Positions 39,617 through 48,573 of a DNA stretch of 64,000 bases are shown here, piece by piece (position 1 is the first letter of the stretch; each line of letters opens with the position of its first letter). The stretch is from a virus. The notes beneath the pieces were generated by a model. The model saw nothing but the letters and a program-made list of their open reading frames with translations, was not told the DNA's origin and did no database searches. Both the position numbers and the translations under genes were made by a program. The stretch lies in IMG/VR virus record IMGVR_UViG_3300025030_000062, positions 1 through 64,000 of that record; one strand, 5' to 3'.

Positions 39617-40818
39617 TGATGGAAGAACTTAATATAGGAACAGTTGAAGGGGATGGAACAGGTGATACTTTTTACGATTTGATGCTGAAAACTAAGGATA
39701 ACTTTGTTGAAATAGCTAATGATTTAAACGGTATTGTGAATGTTCGTAATTTTGGTGCAGTATGTAATGGAGTGACCGATGATACTACTGCGGTGCAAGA
39801 TGCTTTAGATGCATCGTTGTACGTGTTAATTTCAGGATGGTGTAAGATTTCAGCTTCTCTCACATTGCGTGAAGGTCATCGTATTTTTGGGATTTGCCCG
39901 TTAACTTCAGGATTTATAAAAACTAATTTTAACGGCCCTGTGTTGTTAGGTGTTGATACAGATTGGGTTTATCTTGCTGATTTTGGGATAGACGGTCCTG
40001 GTCAGTGGACTGGAACCGGAAATAAAGGTATTGATATTCATGTTAACTCCCAAGAAATATTAACTAACCTAACTGTTAGAAATGTTCATCTTAGATATCT
40101 TAATGACATATCGCTGTACGTAGGCACTGGGGCTTTTTGTACTTATGACCAAGTTAAAGTTTTTCAGGGCGGTTATGCTGGGATTTATATAGATGGTGGC
40201 GATGGTCATACTTTCATTAGTCCAAGTGTGCGAGACATTATTTTGGGAGTTTATTTACATGGGCCTACGACTGTTAACGTAATCGGTGCTTATGTAGAAC
40301 AAGCAGGGTTAGGTTTTTGGTTGGATGGTGCTAATGCTGTTACGATAAGCGGAAGTGGTGTAGAGGCGAATATTAATAGGTCTACTGACTTCCCTGGTAG
40401 AAGTTATCGAATCTCCGGTGGGGAAGGCAACAGTATTATTTCAGGTATGTCAAGGCAGGACACTATTGGTGCAGCAGCTGCTGCAAATGCTCAACACTTA
40501 TTGATTGATGATAATGCTTCACGAACTACTATATTAAGTTTTCGCAAGGTTAATTCTGCTACATACATCCCTACTACAGAAGTCGATGTTTCGGGAGCTT
40601 TAGATACTGTTTTAATGGGGCCTCATAATTTTGATCCTTCAAAGGTCGTAGGCGGGGCAAAGTTTGGTGATTATGGCACTACAGCTTTTCCTCCATCATC
40701 AACAACTCCTGTTTTAAATGGTCAGATGGTTTTTGAATTAACCTCTAACACTTCGTTGACGATAAAAGTAAAAGGTTCGGATAGCGTAGTAAGATCGACA
40801 ATTCTAACTTTGTCTTAA
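39616..40818 (+). CDS. Tail spike with pectate-lyase-like beta-helix
   Basis: About 400 residues from ATG 39616 (overlapping the gpJ stop). The 'NVRNFGAVCNGVTDDTTAVQ' phrase (about 42-61) is the standard opening of phage right-handed beta-helix depolymerases (Pectate_lyase_3). A long stack of short strands follows, and the last 60 residues form a separate C-terminal domain. It probably degrades or binds a surface polysaccharide. Confidence 0.85.
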   Translation: MMEELNIGTVEGDGTGDTFYDLMLKTKDNFVEIANDLNGIVNVRNFGAVCNGVTDDTTAVQDALDASLYVLISGWCKISASLTLREGHRIFGICPLTSGFIKTNFNGPVLLGVDTDWVYLADFGIDGPGQWTGTGNKGIDIHVNSQEILTNLTVRNVHLRYLNDISLYVGTGAFCTYDQVKVFQGGYAGIYIDGGDGHTFISPSVRDIILGVYLHGPTTVNVIGAYVEQAGLGFWLDGANAVTISGSGVEANINRSTDFPGRSYRISGGEGNSIISGMSRQDTIGAAAAANAQHLLIDDNASRTTILSFRKVNSATYIPTTEVDVSGALDTVLMGPHNFDPSKVVGGAKFGDYGTTAFPPSSTTPVLNGQMVFELTSNTSLTIKVKGSDSVVRSTILTLS

Positions 40819-40828
40819 GGAGAATAAA

Positions 40829-42766
40829 ATGGACCCTCTTCAGCCGATACCCACAACTAACCTAGATGCAGGTAGTGATAGCCCTTTATCCGCTCAGACT
40901 GATTTACTTGAGGTTGTTCAGCGAATGAATGGTATAGGACTTGTACCTTGTTCGCAATATGGAACGCTAAATCAAGCTGTTATTGCAATCGGGTCTTTGA
41001 AGCGAACATTAGCTTACGGGGCTGATGTTACAGTTTCTGCTAATATTACAATTCCTTCTAATATTGAATTGTTACCTTACAACGATGCTGTTATTAATCA
41101 TTCTACTTATACAATTTCGTATTCAGGTAGCACTGAAAGATGGAACATGAGTAAAAAATTCAACGGTACAGGAGCTATTACTGGATTTAGCGAGGTTCGC
41201 CCTGAATGGTTTGGGGCAAAAGGCGATGACTCTACTGATGACCGACAGGCGTTTATTTGTGCAGCTGCTTCTGGTGGTGAAATAGTTTTAAGAAGCAAAA
41301 CTTATTGGGTGAGCAGTAATATTCCAGTAACCGGCATTTTGCGAATAAGGGGTGTTGGAGAAAATTCTTCTATTCGGTGCAACGGATACGCGTTTACAGT
41401 TACCAACGGTCATTATTCTCATTTGGATAATTTCGCGTTTTTGGCTCCTACTGGCGCGTATATGGTAAACAGATGGGCTGCTAACGGTGATTGGCTCGGT
41501 ACACCTGTTTACGGATATAATTTGACTGAAGGTTATCAAATGACCGGGAATGATCCTGAATGGGAAGGGTTGACAGCGCCTCAAAAGACGTATGTAGTCA
41601 CCGGAATTAAGTTCATTACGTCTAACAAAGTTAAAGTTTCGCGCATATACGGGCGATTTGTGAGTTTGTGGCTAAGTGATAGTAACGATTCTTCAGTGGA
41701 GCGTTGCAGGTTTCATGGTGGAGCTACCACTTACGGAGGTATTTATTTTGGGGCTACCGCTGCTACAAAATTACAAGGAAATAAAGCTCACGGCAATACG
41801 GTCATGTATTCATCTAATTGCGGGATAACTTATGAAGGTCAAGATGGAATAAGCATTACAGGAAACACAATCAGAATGTGTGGTGAATCTGGCATTAAAC
41901 AGATGCAGAATACTTACTCTAGTCTGTATTCGTTAGTATCGGATAATATCAGTAATTCTAACTATTATGACGGCATAGATTTATTAACCAACTTTCCCGT
42001 TACAGGTTCGGCTTCTCCGTCAGCTTGTGTTGTAAGCAACTGTGCTAAAAACAATAGATTGTCGGGTATTAATATAGAAGGTACTGGAAATTTAATACAA
42101 GGAGGTGTTATCTCAGGTAATGGTGCTTTTGGAATATGGGGTATTGTGTCATACTCTACGATCATGGGCGTAATGTTACCTAATAATAATAAAATCGCTA
42201 CGGCCGGATACGCTTCTTTGTATGTAGAAGGTAATAACAATACAATAGCAACTAACAGCATAAATAATACTGCCGCTGGTTATTTAGTAAACAACTGCAT
42301 GTTTGTTAAGGGTAATAATAATAAGTATTACAATAACGATTTGTATACCAGTAATACTACGTCCCTTTATGTAGAAGGAACTAATAACATCGGTTGGGCC
42401 AATAAAGGGCTAAAAGCGGTTAACGGAACCTCTCTTGATAGGTATAACCGGCTTATAGTTGATAATATGGAGCAAGCAGGTGATGATGTGGGTATTGACT
42501 TTGTAGTGAGATGGGGTATGCGAAAACCTACAGGTAGTATTAAGTCATTGTTGACTAATGGTGTTCCTGGTAGCGAATATTCCAATATGTATTTTTATAC
42601 ATTAGGTAACGGTACTGAAATCAATCCTCTTATTTTAGGCGGTGACGGTTATATTAGTATGCCAGCTATGCCTGTTTATGCCGATAATGCAGCTGCTGTT
42701 GCTGGTGGCAGAGCAGCGGGTAACTTGTATCGAACTGCCGCAGGGGATTTGCGAATAGTGTATTAA
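40829..42766 (+). CDS. Tail spike with right-handed beta-helix, 645 aa
   Basis: Second spike. An N-terminal head domain (1-125) is followed by SEVRPEWFGAKGDDSTDDRQ (about 121-140), again the beta-helix opening, then a solenoid with clear Asn ladders (GNNNTIATNSINN, KGNNNKYYNN, EGTNNIG near 470-530). The C-terminal domain is short. Two adjacent spikes suggest branched or dual polysaccharide recognition. RBS TTAAGGAGAA. Confidence 0.85.
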   Translation: MDPLQPIPTTNLDAGSDSPLSAQTDLLEVVQRMNGIGLVPCSQYGTLNQAVIAIGSLKRTLAYGADVTVSANITIPSNIELLPYNDAVINHSTYTISYSGSTERWNMSKKFNGTGAITGFSEVRPEWFGAKGDDSTDDRQAFICAAASGGEIVLRSKTYWVSSNIPVTGILRIRGVGENSSIRCNGYAFTVTNGHYSHLDNFAFLAPTGAYMVNRWAANGDWLGTPVYGYNLTEGYQMTGNDPEWEGLTAPQKTYVVTGIKFITSNKVKVSRIYGRFVSLWLSDSNDSSVERCRFHGGATTYGGIYFGATAATKLQGNKAHGNTVMYSSNCGITYEGQDGISITGNTIRMCGESGIKQMQNTYSSLYSLVSDNISNSNYYDGIDLLTNFPVTGSASPSACVVSNCAKNNRLSGINIEGTGNLIQGGVISGNGAFGIWGIVSYSTIMGVMLPNNNKIATAGYASLYVEGNNNTIATNSINNTAAGYLVNNCMFVKGNNNKYYNNDLYTSNTTSLYVEGTNNIGWANKGLKAVNGTSLDRYNRLIVDNMEQAGDDVGIDFVVRWGMRKPTGSIKSLLTNGVPGSEYSNMYFYTLGNGTEINPLILGGDGYISMPAMPVYADNAAAVAGGRAAGNLYRTAAGDLRIVY

Positions 42767-42781
42767 ATATTTTTAACCTTC

Positions 42782-42810
42782 TTGACTTGAGAACTTTTTA
42801 ACTATATTAT
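42782..42810 (+). promoter_or_regulatory. sigma70-type promoter for the fibre block
   Basis: -35 TTGACT (42782-42787), 17-nt spacer, near-consensus -10 TATTAT (42805-42810). A start near 42817 gives a leader of only about 23 nt before ATG 42840. The strongest promoter in the window by eye. Confidence 0.75.
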
Positions 42811-42839
42811 GTGCCGCGAGAAGGGAATTAGGAGCGCCT

Positions 42840-43184
42840 ATGCCAGCACTTGAACACGATGTAACAATAGAGCAAGGCGCTGATTTTCAGCGGGAATACA
42901 CCGTTACTAACCTTGACGGTTCAAACGTAACCGATTTAGGTTCGTTTCAATTCAGCGGTCAACTCAGAACTAATTACGGAACACTGGTAGCTGATTTTAC
43001 AATTACACCTACTAGTGTTAAAACCGTACTTGCTGCGTTAACTGCCGCTCAGACGACTTTAGCAAAAGCTTCAACTTGTTATTCCCACAATTATGACATA
43101 GAAGGTGTTTCACCTCAAGGTATTGTTTATCGTATAGCAAAAGTACGCGCTAAAATTTCAGCAGAACAAACTAAAACAGCTTAG
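42840..43184 (+). CDS. Small tail appendage protein (BppU N-terminal-like)
   Basis: A 114-residue protein with the pattern 'HDVTIEQGADFQREYTVTNLDGS', a beta strand carrying 'FSGQLRTNYGTLVADF', and LAALTAAQTTLAKAS near 63-77. This resembles small beta domains that anchor fibres in other phages. Its own promoter lies just upstream. Confidence 0.65.
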   Translation: MPALEHDVTIEQGADFQREYTVTNLDGSNVTDLGSFQFSGQLRTNYGTLVADFTITPTSVKTVLAALTAAQTTLAKASTCYSHNYDIEGVSPQGIVYRIAKVRAKISAEQTKTA

Positions 43185-43225
43185 GCTAAGAACTTAAGCT
43201 CTCAGTTCACAAAGGAGAACTAACA

Positions 43226-43633
43226 ATGGCTAACAATCTTAAACTCAGTAACGCAACGGTAGATGTTCAGGGTGATGCAACTGCAACTCTGTTCGACAAC
43301 GGTTATCTTCGTATCTATGATGGTAGTCAGGCTGCAACTGCTGATACCGCCGTAGGCGCACAGGTTCTGCTTGCCGAGCTTCGTTTTGCGGCTACCGCAA
43401 TGAGTTCCAGCACTAACGGTGTGCTTACTGCTGCTGCGCTTACCGCTGATTCTTCGGCCAATGCTACCGGTACCGCCTCTTGGTATCGTTGCCTGAAGTC
43501 TGACGGTACTACGGTTATTTGTGACGGCTCTGTGGGTACTTCTGCTGCTGATCTTATCCTTAACTCTGTTGCTATTAGTTCCGGCGCAGCTGTTTCGGTT
43601 TCCTCGTTCACTCACACTATTCCTAAAGCGTAA
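43226..43633 (+). CDS. Small virion protein, beta-rich, 135 aa
   Basis: A 135-residue Ala/Ser/Thr-rich protein: NGYLRIYDGSQAA near 27-39, LLAELRFAATAMS, TGTASWYRCLKSDGTTVICDGSVGTS then a closing 'ISSGAAVSVSSFTHTIP'. This layout is a common small phage structural family. Codons are third-position GC-rich, as in the capsid gene, suggesting high expression. Confidence 0.7.
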   Translation: MANNLKLSNATVDVQGDATATLFDNGYLRIYDGSQAATADTAVGAQVLLAELRFAATAMSSSTNGVLTAAALTADSSANATGTASWYRCLKSDGTTVICDGSVGTSAADLILNSVAISSGAAVSVSSFTHTIPKA

Positions 43634-43642
43634 GGAGCTGTT

Positions 43643-45301
43643 ATGGCGCTCCACCATCTAACTGAATACAACGTCGATGGTGGAGCTTGGATACAGGCTT
43701 ACGCCGACGAAGAAGCAGGGCCGGGGAAGTCGCTTGTTATTAGCGGCTTAGCGCCTGGAACCTACCAAGTCAGACTCAGGATCACTCCCTTAACCGGGGG
43801 TGGTCCTGCTGTCGTTTCTAACCCTGTTGAAGTGGTTATTACACAAGACGTTGTAAATCAAACCCAAATCAAACAAATTCAAGCCATTGAATCTGCTTTA
43901 CAGTTTATCGCTTCAGGTGCTCAAGTGGCGGCTGTTCAGGTAGGTTCTGTGCTTGGTTCAATGTTATTCTCTGGTGTCGTTGAACAAACTCAGCCAATTC
44001 AGGTTGAACTTTCGTCTGCTTCTGGTGTTAATACAGGTGATTTGGCAGAAACTCAGATTGTTCAAAGCAATAGTTCTACTGGCTTACTTGAATTTGTTGG
44101 CGTAGTTGATAATTATCAAACATTGCAAAGTTCGGTTATTAACAGTATTGTTGAGTTTATGGGTACTTCTGTTCAAACTCAAACAGTACAGTCTGAAGCA
44201 ATTTCAGGCGGCGATGTTATAACCGGTAGTGTGTTGGCCTCACAGGTCATTCAGGCTAATAACATTGCAGCAATTATTGAGTTTGTAGGTAGTGCAGCAA
44301 TTCAACAGCTTGCTCAAAATGAATTGGTTGAAGGCGAACAGTCTGTTCCAATTTCAGGTACAGTTGTTGTGAATCAAGCAGTGCAGAATGAAGCTAACTC
44401 TGCTACGTTAGTGTTCTATGCGACTTCGGAACAGAATCAATCTGTGCAGAGTGAAGTGAATAGTGGAACATTGTCCTTTAGCGGTAGTATTACAGAGAGC
44501 CAAATAAAGCAGATTGAAGCTATTAGCGCAAGTGTTAGCGAACCGTCACCCGCCCAAGTGACAGGACTCTCGGTATCCAACTCCCCCGCCCAACTCACTG
44601 CCACATGGGCTGACCTTTCCGACGAGACTAGCTATGAGCTGTTCTACTCGACCGACCCCGACCTGGACGAGACCACGGACGGTCTGACGGGTTACGTTAG
44701 CACGGTTGCCTATCCCTCGGCTCCAACTTCCGCCGTTTCTGGGCACATCACAGGGATTTCGGTGGGACAACTGGCGTACACGCTTAACGGGATGTTAACG
44801 GCAGGGGTCACCTACTATGTCAGGGTGGCTGGCAGAAACGCCGCTGGGCTTGGAACGCTTTCTGCCGCCGCTGCTGCGTCTCTCAATTATTACACGCAAG
44901 GTTGGGAGGCTGGAGTTGACACAGATGGGTTGATTGCTGTAGCAGGCGGGGGGCATACAGGAGATTGGTTTGGGGTCAAGGCTGGGGACCACGTAAGTAA
45001 TCAGTATACTGTAGCTTTTACAAAAACACTCACCGTAGCTGATGGAACTGGCGAGTTTTACTATTCAATAGAGGTTGAGCATAGCTCCACAGAGATCAGG
45101 GTGTACCAAGGTGCTACTTTACTACATGCTGAGAACTCAATCAATGACAATACCTGGCATAAGATGGAATTTGTGACAGCTTCGGAGAGTGATGTAGAAA
45201 TCAAAATAGGTAGAGTATCTGGTGCGTATGACTATGGTGGGGGCGACATCGGTTCGTCTGCTAGTATGAGCATAGATGATGTAAAGATAAGGATACCGTG
45301 A
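43643..45301 (+). CDS. Fibre protein with 21-residue Gln repeats, FN3 and lectin-like C-terminus
   Basis: A 552-residue protein. Residues 1-66 form an FN3-like start. From residue 75 to about 300 there are eleven units of 21 residues (one of 23) in which Gln recurs at position 1 and 4 of each unit (for example TQPIQ, TQIVQ, YQTLQ, TQTVQ, SQVIQ, QQLAQ, NQAVQ, NQSVQ, SQIKQ), usually followed by a Phe-x-Gly turn. Then a FN3-like domain (about 303-420) and a lectin-like C-terminus (about 430-552). DNA switches abruptly to GC-rich near 44545, at the end of the repeat array. Confidence 0.75.
   Translation: MALHHLTEYNVDGGAWIQAYADEEAGPGKSLVISGLAPGTYQVRLRITPLTGGGPAVVSNPVEVVITQDVVNQTQIKQIQAIESALQFIASGAQVAAVQVGSVLGSMLFSGVVEQTQPIQVELSSASGVNTGDLAETQIVQSNSSTGLLEFVGVVDNYQTLQSSVINSIVEFMGTSVQTQTVQSEAISGGDVITGSVLASQVIQANNIAAIIEFVGSAAIQQLAQNELVEGEQSVPISGTVVVNQAVQNEANSATLVFYATSEQNQSVQSEVNSGTLSFSGSITESQIKQIEAISASVSEPSPAQVTGLSVSNSPAQLTATWADLSDETSYELFYSTDPDLDETTDGLTGYVSTVAYPSAPTSAVSGHITGISVGQLAYTLNGMLTAGVTYYVRVAGRNAAGLGTLSAAAAASLNYYTQGWEAGVDTDGLIAVAGGGHTGDWFGVKAGDHVSNQYTVAFTKTLTVADGTGEFYYSIEVEHSSTEIRVYQGATLLHAENSINDNTWHKMEFVTASESDVEIKIGRVSGAYDYGGGDIGSSASMSIDDVKIRIP
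43865..44542 (+). repeat. Coding repeat array, 21-residue Gln units (first array)
   Basis: Eleven units of 63 nt (one of 69) in the 43643 gene. Gln codons fall at unit positions 1 and 4, and a Phe/Ile-x-Gly pair near position 15. The DNA is not identical between units, so the repeat is old and kept at the protein level. Confidence 0.75.
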
Positions 45302-48249
45302 TGCTAGTCATCTATTGTTCCCCCAACGGTATCGGGGATGGGCAACTGACCAGTCCTTGCTCATTTCTAGCCGCGAAGCAGATGGTTATCGACTCCGCTC
45401 ATGATGGCGACATCGTGGTACGTATGTTTGGGGGCGTCTACGAATTTGACGCCACGGTGACGTTTACCTCCGCCGACTCGGGAAAGAATGGTCATAAGGT
45501 ATATTGGGTGGCCCATGATCCAGCTAATCCACCGGTTATCTCCGGCGGCAGAGCTATAACTGGTTGGGAGCTGGATACTAGCGCAAGGGCGACTGGTAAG
45601 AATATCTGGAAGGCTCCAGTCCACGTGGACGCAGCCAAAAATTTTTGCGTCAATGACCACCAAGCGAAGATAACCAGCAGGTTTGTGCAGCCTCAATACA
45701 CTATACCTTACATCGATGGCTTACACGAATTCATCTTCACCATAAACGACGCCTCGTTCCCGGAACTGTCACGTCCCACAGATGCCTCGCTTTGTGTCTG
45801 GACCATGGTATGGAGCAGATCGACAGCAGCTCTCACAACATATAGCAGATCGGGAGACGTGACCACGTTCCGGGTGGACCGGGGCTTCTCCACCAATATT
45901 GCGGAGAACGTGGACGGGATAGACGAAAACGTCCCTCTTGATGCCGCCAACCGCACAGCCATAGAAAATGCTTTCGAGTTTCTTTCCGCTGACACCAAAG
46001 GGTATGGCTACATAGACACCACCGATCACGTGGCCTACTACGTACCTCTGGACGGCGAGGACATGACTCAGGCGACAGCCCATGCAGGTATCCGGGAGAA
46101 AGCCTTAACCTTGAATGGGGCAGTGGGTGTCTTCTTTGGCGGAGTGCAGTTTGCCCACACTAAATGGAATCCTTCGGCGTGGTTTGGGGGAGTGGGAAAC
46201 CCTACCGTGCCACTTGACGGGCCTCTCTGGGCGGAACTGTTCTTTGAGTTAGGTTACACGGCTGATCTTATGCCACCTGCTGTTGTGGAATGTAGATATT
46301 CGGAACATATTGGATTTCAGAACTGCCGTATTAAACACGGCGGCGGCGACGGTTTGGCAATTCTTGAGGGGTCCAAACACGTAGACCTGAGACATTCCTT
46401 AGTGACCGAGATATCTTCCAATGGCATTACTGTGGGAACACGCCTCAGCACCACCCCTCAGACATCTGACCAGGTTAGTTTCATAGCAATTGCGGATAAT
46501 ATCGTCACTAAAACCGGTTATGGCTATCTCGGTGCTCTCTCCATCTTCACAACTGTTATGGACCACGTGACTATACTTCGTAACGAGGTATCTTACGCAC
46601 CGTACAGTGGGATTGGATGGGGCCAGGGCGGGCCGGTCTGTTATACCAACAACATCGAAATAGCCTACAACAAGATACATCATATATTTGACCACCCCAC
46701 CATAGCTGACGGCGGGGCCATATATGGCAATAGTCAAACGGATGCTGTGGCTATCCATGACAATTACCTGTACGACAACTTTGCCATCTCGGAATATCAG
46801 TTCGGAAATGCGTTGTATTTCGATGAAGATGCATCTGGCGTCACCTACTACAACAACGTCATAGTAGAATCAGCCGCCATCGCAGCCATAGCGCCTGTGG
46901 GGGAGCACGTCTGGCTGGGCGGAAACAGCGCGGGGGTGATAGCGTACAACAACTATGCCTCGAACCATATGATCCTTAACTGGCCTCCGTGGGTAGGGGA
47001 AGTTCCGACCGCCGACGAGGCTATCCAATTAACGGGTATTGATCCCGCAAACTGGCCTGTGGCAGCACGCAACATTGCTCTTGCCTCCGGCCCGTCGCCA
47101 CTGCCGGAAGTCAGTTTGTTTATCCTTCCCGATTCCGCCACTACCCTAACCGTCCCTGCCACTTCGTTCACCGCCACGGACGATGTGGCCGTGACAGGCT
47201 ACTTGATAACCGAGAGCAGCACCCCGCCGCTAGTTACCGATCCGGGGTGGAGCGCGACTGCACCAACAGAGTTTACTTTCGCAGGTTACGGCAACCGCAC
47301 CGCATGGGCCTGGGTTAAGGATGGCGATGACAACGTGTCGGCGGGGGTGAGTGCGAGCACAACTATAACTTCATCGCCTTATACAATAGCTTTTGCTCAA
47401 CAACCAACAATTCAATATATCGTTGATGATATCGTAACATTAAGCTATGATACTATTACTTTAGGTGCTGAACAAGTTCAAAGTATTCAAACTCAAGTCA
47501 CAACAGCAACTCAAAGCTTTATTGGAACTTTAGCACAATCGCAAGCTAAACAAACTGAAGCTGTTGTAAGCTTGCAAAGTATTGCGGGTTATGTTGCCAC
47601 AACTCAAGCTAAACAATCCGTTACAATAGCAGGAACACCACAATTTAACGGAGTTATTGCCCACAATCAACCTATACAAATAACACAAGCTTCAACTCAA
47701 CAAACTATAACAGGCTCAGTTACAACAGTTCAACCAATAGCTTCACAAACAGCAAACGGTTCTTCAGCCGCTGAGCCGACATTAGCTTTCGGCCAACAGC
47801 CTGTTTTCAGCAACGGTATTATTTATTACGGCACTGAGGATTTATTTGCTGGTTTTGAAGGTACGATAATTCAACTTACGCCGGTTCAGCAGCAGATAGT
47901 TGAAGCAAGCTTAGGATTTACCGGAACCGTCGCTGAAAGCCAGAAATCAGCCGCTCAGAATGCCCTAGGGAGCCAAGTTTTTACCGGAGCCTTATCAGGG
48001 TATCAGCTAATTCAGGAGCAAGCGGCCTTGGCGCTGCCTGAAGCCGTAACGCAAGCGCAGCCGACTCAGCAGCAAGCAGTAATTAGCACTTTGAGCTTTA
48101 TGGGAGTTGTGAGCCAAGGTCAAGCGGTTCAATTGCAGCGGATTACCAGGATTGCTGAAGCTTTAGACTTGAAGATTAGCGTTCGTGATCCATTAACGTT
48201 GAAGATTTCTGTTCGTGATCCATTACAGCTTAAGATAACAGTGAATTAA
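45301..48249 (+). CDS. Beta-helix glycoside hydrolase-like fibre (GH141-like) with Gln-repeat tail
   Basis: About 982 residues from ATG 45301. Residues 1-570 form a right-handed beta-helix enzyme: 'VISGGRAITGWELD' near 76-89, 'KAPVHVDAAKNFCVND' near 101-116, a long solenoïd with 'DNYLYDNF', 'YNKIHHIFDHP' and 'DGGAIYGNSQ'. This resembles GH141-type hydrolases. A domain of FN3 type follows (about 600-700). Residues about 720-960 return to the 21-residue Gln repeat of the preceding gene (VQSIQ, SQAKQ, TQAKQ, NQPIQ, SQKSAAQ, YQLIQ, QPTQ, GQAVQ), and the C-terminus ends with three short 'LKISVRDP'-like repeats. The DNA is GC-rich until about 47370 and AT-rich afterwards. Confidence 0.75.
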   Translation: MLVIYCSPNGIGDGQLTSPCSFLAAKQMVIDSAHDGDIVVRMFGGVYEFDATVTFTSADSGKNGHKVYWVAHDPANPPVISGGRAITGWELDTSARATGKNIWKAPVHVDAAKNFCVNDHQAKITSRFVQPQYTIPYIDGLHEFIFTINDASFPELSRPTDASLCVWTMVWSRSTAALTTYSRSGDVTTFRVDRGFSTNIAENVDGIDENVPLDAANRTAIENAFEFLSADTKGYGYIDTTDHVAYYVPLDGEDMTQATAHAGIREKALTLNGAVGVFFGGVQFAHTKWNPSAWFGGVGNPTVPLDGPLWAELFFELGYTADLMPPAVVECRYSEHIGFQNCRIKHGGGDGLAILEGSKHVDLRHSLVTEISSNGITVGTRLSTTPQTSDQVSFIAIADNIVTKTGYGYLGALSIFTTVMDHVTILRNEVSYAPYSGIGWGQGGPVCYTNNIEIAYNKIHHIFDHPTIADGGAIYGNSQTDAVAIHDNYLYDNFAISEYQFGNALYFDEDASGVTYYNNVIVESAAIAAIAPVGEHVWLGGNSAGVIAYNNYASNHMILNWPPWVGEVPTADEAIQLTGIDPANWPVAARNIALASGPSPLPEVSLFILPDSATTLTVPATSFTATDDVAVTGYLITESSTPPLVTDPGWSATAPTEFTFAGYGNRTAWAWVKDGDDNVSAGVSASTTITSSPYTIAFAQQPTIQYIVDDIVTLSYDTITLGAEQVQSIQTQVTTATQSFIGTLAQSQAKQTEAVVSLQSIAGYVATTQAKQSVTIAGTPQFNGVIAHNQPIQITQASTQQTITGSVTTVQPIASQTANGSSAAEPTLAFGQQPVFSNGIIYYGTEDLFAGFEGTIIQLTPVQQQIVEASLGFTGTVAESQKSAAQNALGSQVFTGALSGYQLIQEQAALALPEAVTQAQPTQQQAVISTLSFMGVVSQGQAVQLQRITRIAEALDLKISVRDPLTLKISVRDPLQLKITVN
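47467..48165 (+). repeat. Coding repeat arrays, 21-residue Gln units (second and third)
   Basis: Two arrays in the 45301 gene: about 47467-47760 (four units of exactly 21 residues between Gln residues) and about 47880-48165 (four units, one shortened to 18). Same Gln-x-x-Gln and Phe-x-Gly-x-Val signature as in the upstream gene. Confidence 0.7.
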
Positions 48250-48288
48250 ACTAAAGCCCTCGCTAAGCATTAGGAGGGCTTTAGTTTA
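48247..48288. terminator. Bidirectional terminator between the two genome arms
   Basis: A 13-14 bp perfect stem (48248-48261 with 48274-48287), loop of about 12 nt, with T tracts on both strands. It ends the rightward virion genes and the leftward arm, whose last gene stops at 48286 inside the hairpin. Confidence 0.9.
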
Positions 48289-48564
48289 TGCAAAGTATTC
48301 GCCTTTCTCGTAGAACATTTCTCCCTCATATTGTCCTGCGCCATTGGACGGAAACTGTATTGCTGTTGGATCGCAAATGCTTCCGTCAGGTCTAACTGTC
48401 CACCAATGAGGTTGTGGTTCATCGTCCCAAACAGGACAAACATAATAACCCCAAACCAAAGCTAATGTAGCGTCGTTTTGCACTGCTTTGTTTGAGTATT
48501 CGAAGCATTTGCCAGTGAAGAACAACGCTTCTGGTAGTACAATTCCGTTGTCATTTATTAGCAA
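48286..48564 (-). CDS. Conserved phage protein (HWW family), 92 aa
   Basis: A 92-residue protein with CFEYSNKAVQNDATLALVWGYY, then QPHWWTVRPDGSICDPTAIQFPSNG (about 52-76). A clear paralog is encoded at 59537 (QPHWWTTRQDGTVYDPT). The conserved Cys, His-Trp-Trp and Asp-Pro-Thr suggest an enzyme-like pocket; the family is widespread in phages without a known role. Confidence 0.7.
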   Translation of the reverse strand: MLINDNGIVLPEALFFTGKCFEYSNKAVQNDATLALVWGYYVCPVWDDEPQPHWWTVRPDGSICDPTAIQFPSNGAGQYEGEMFYEKGEYFA

Positions 48565-48573
48565 AGCTTACTC

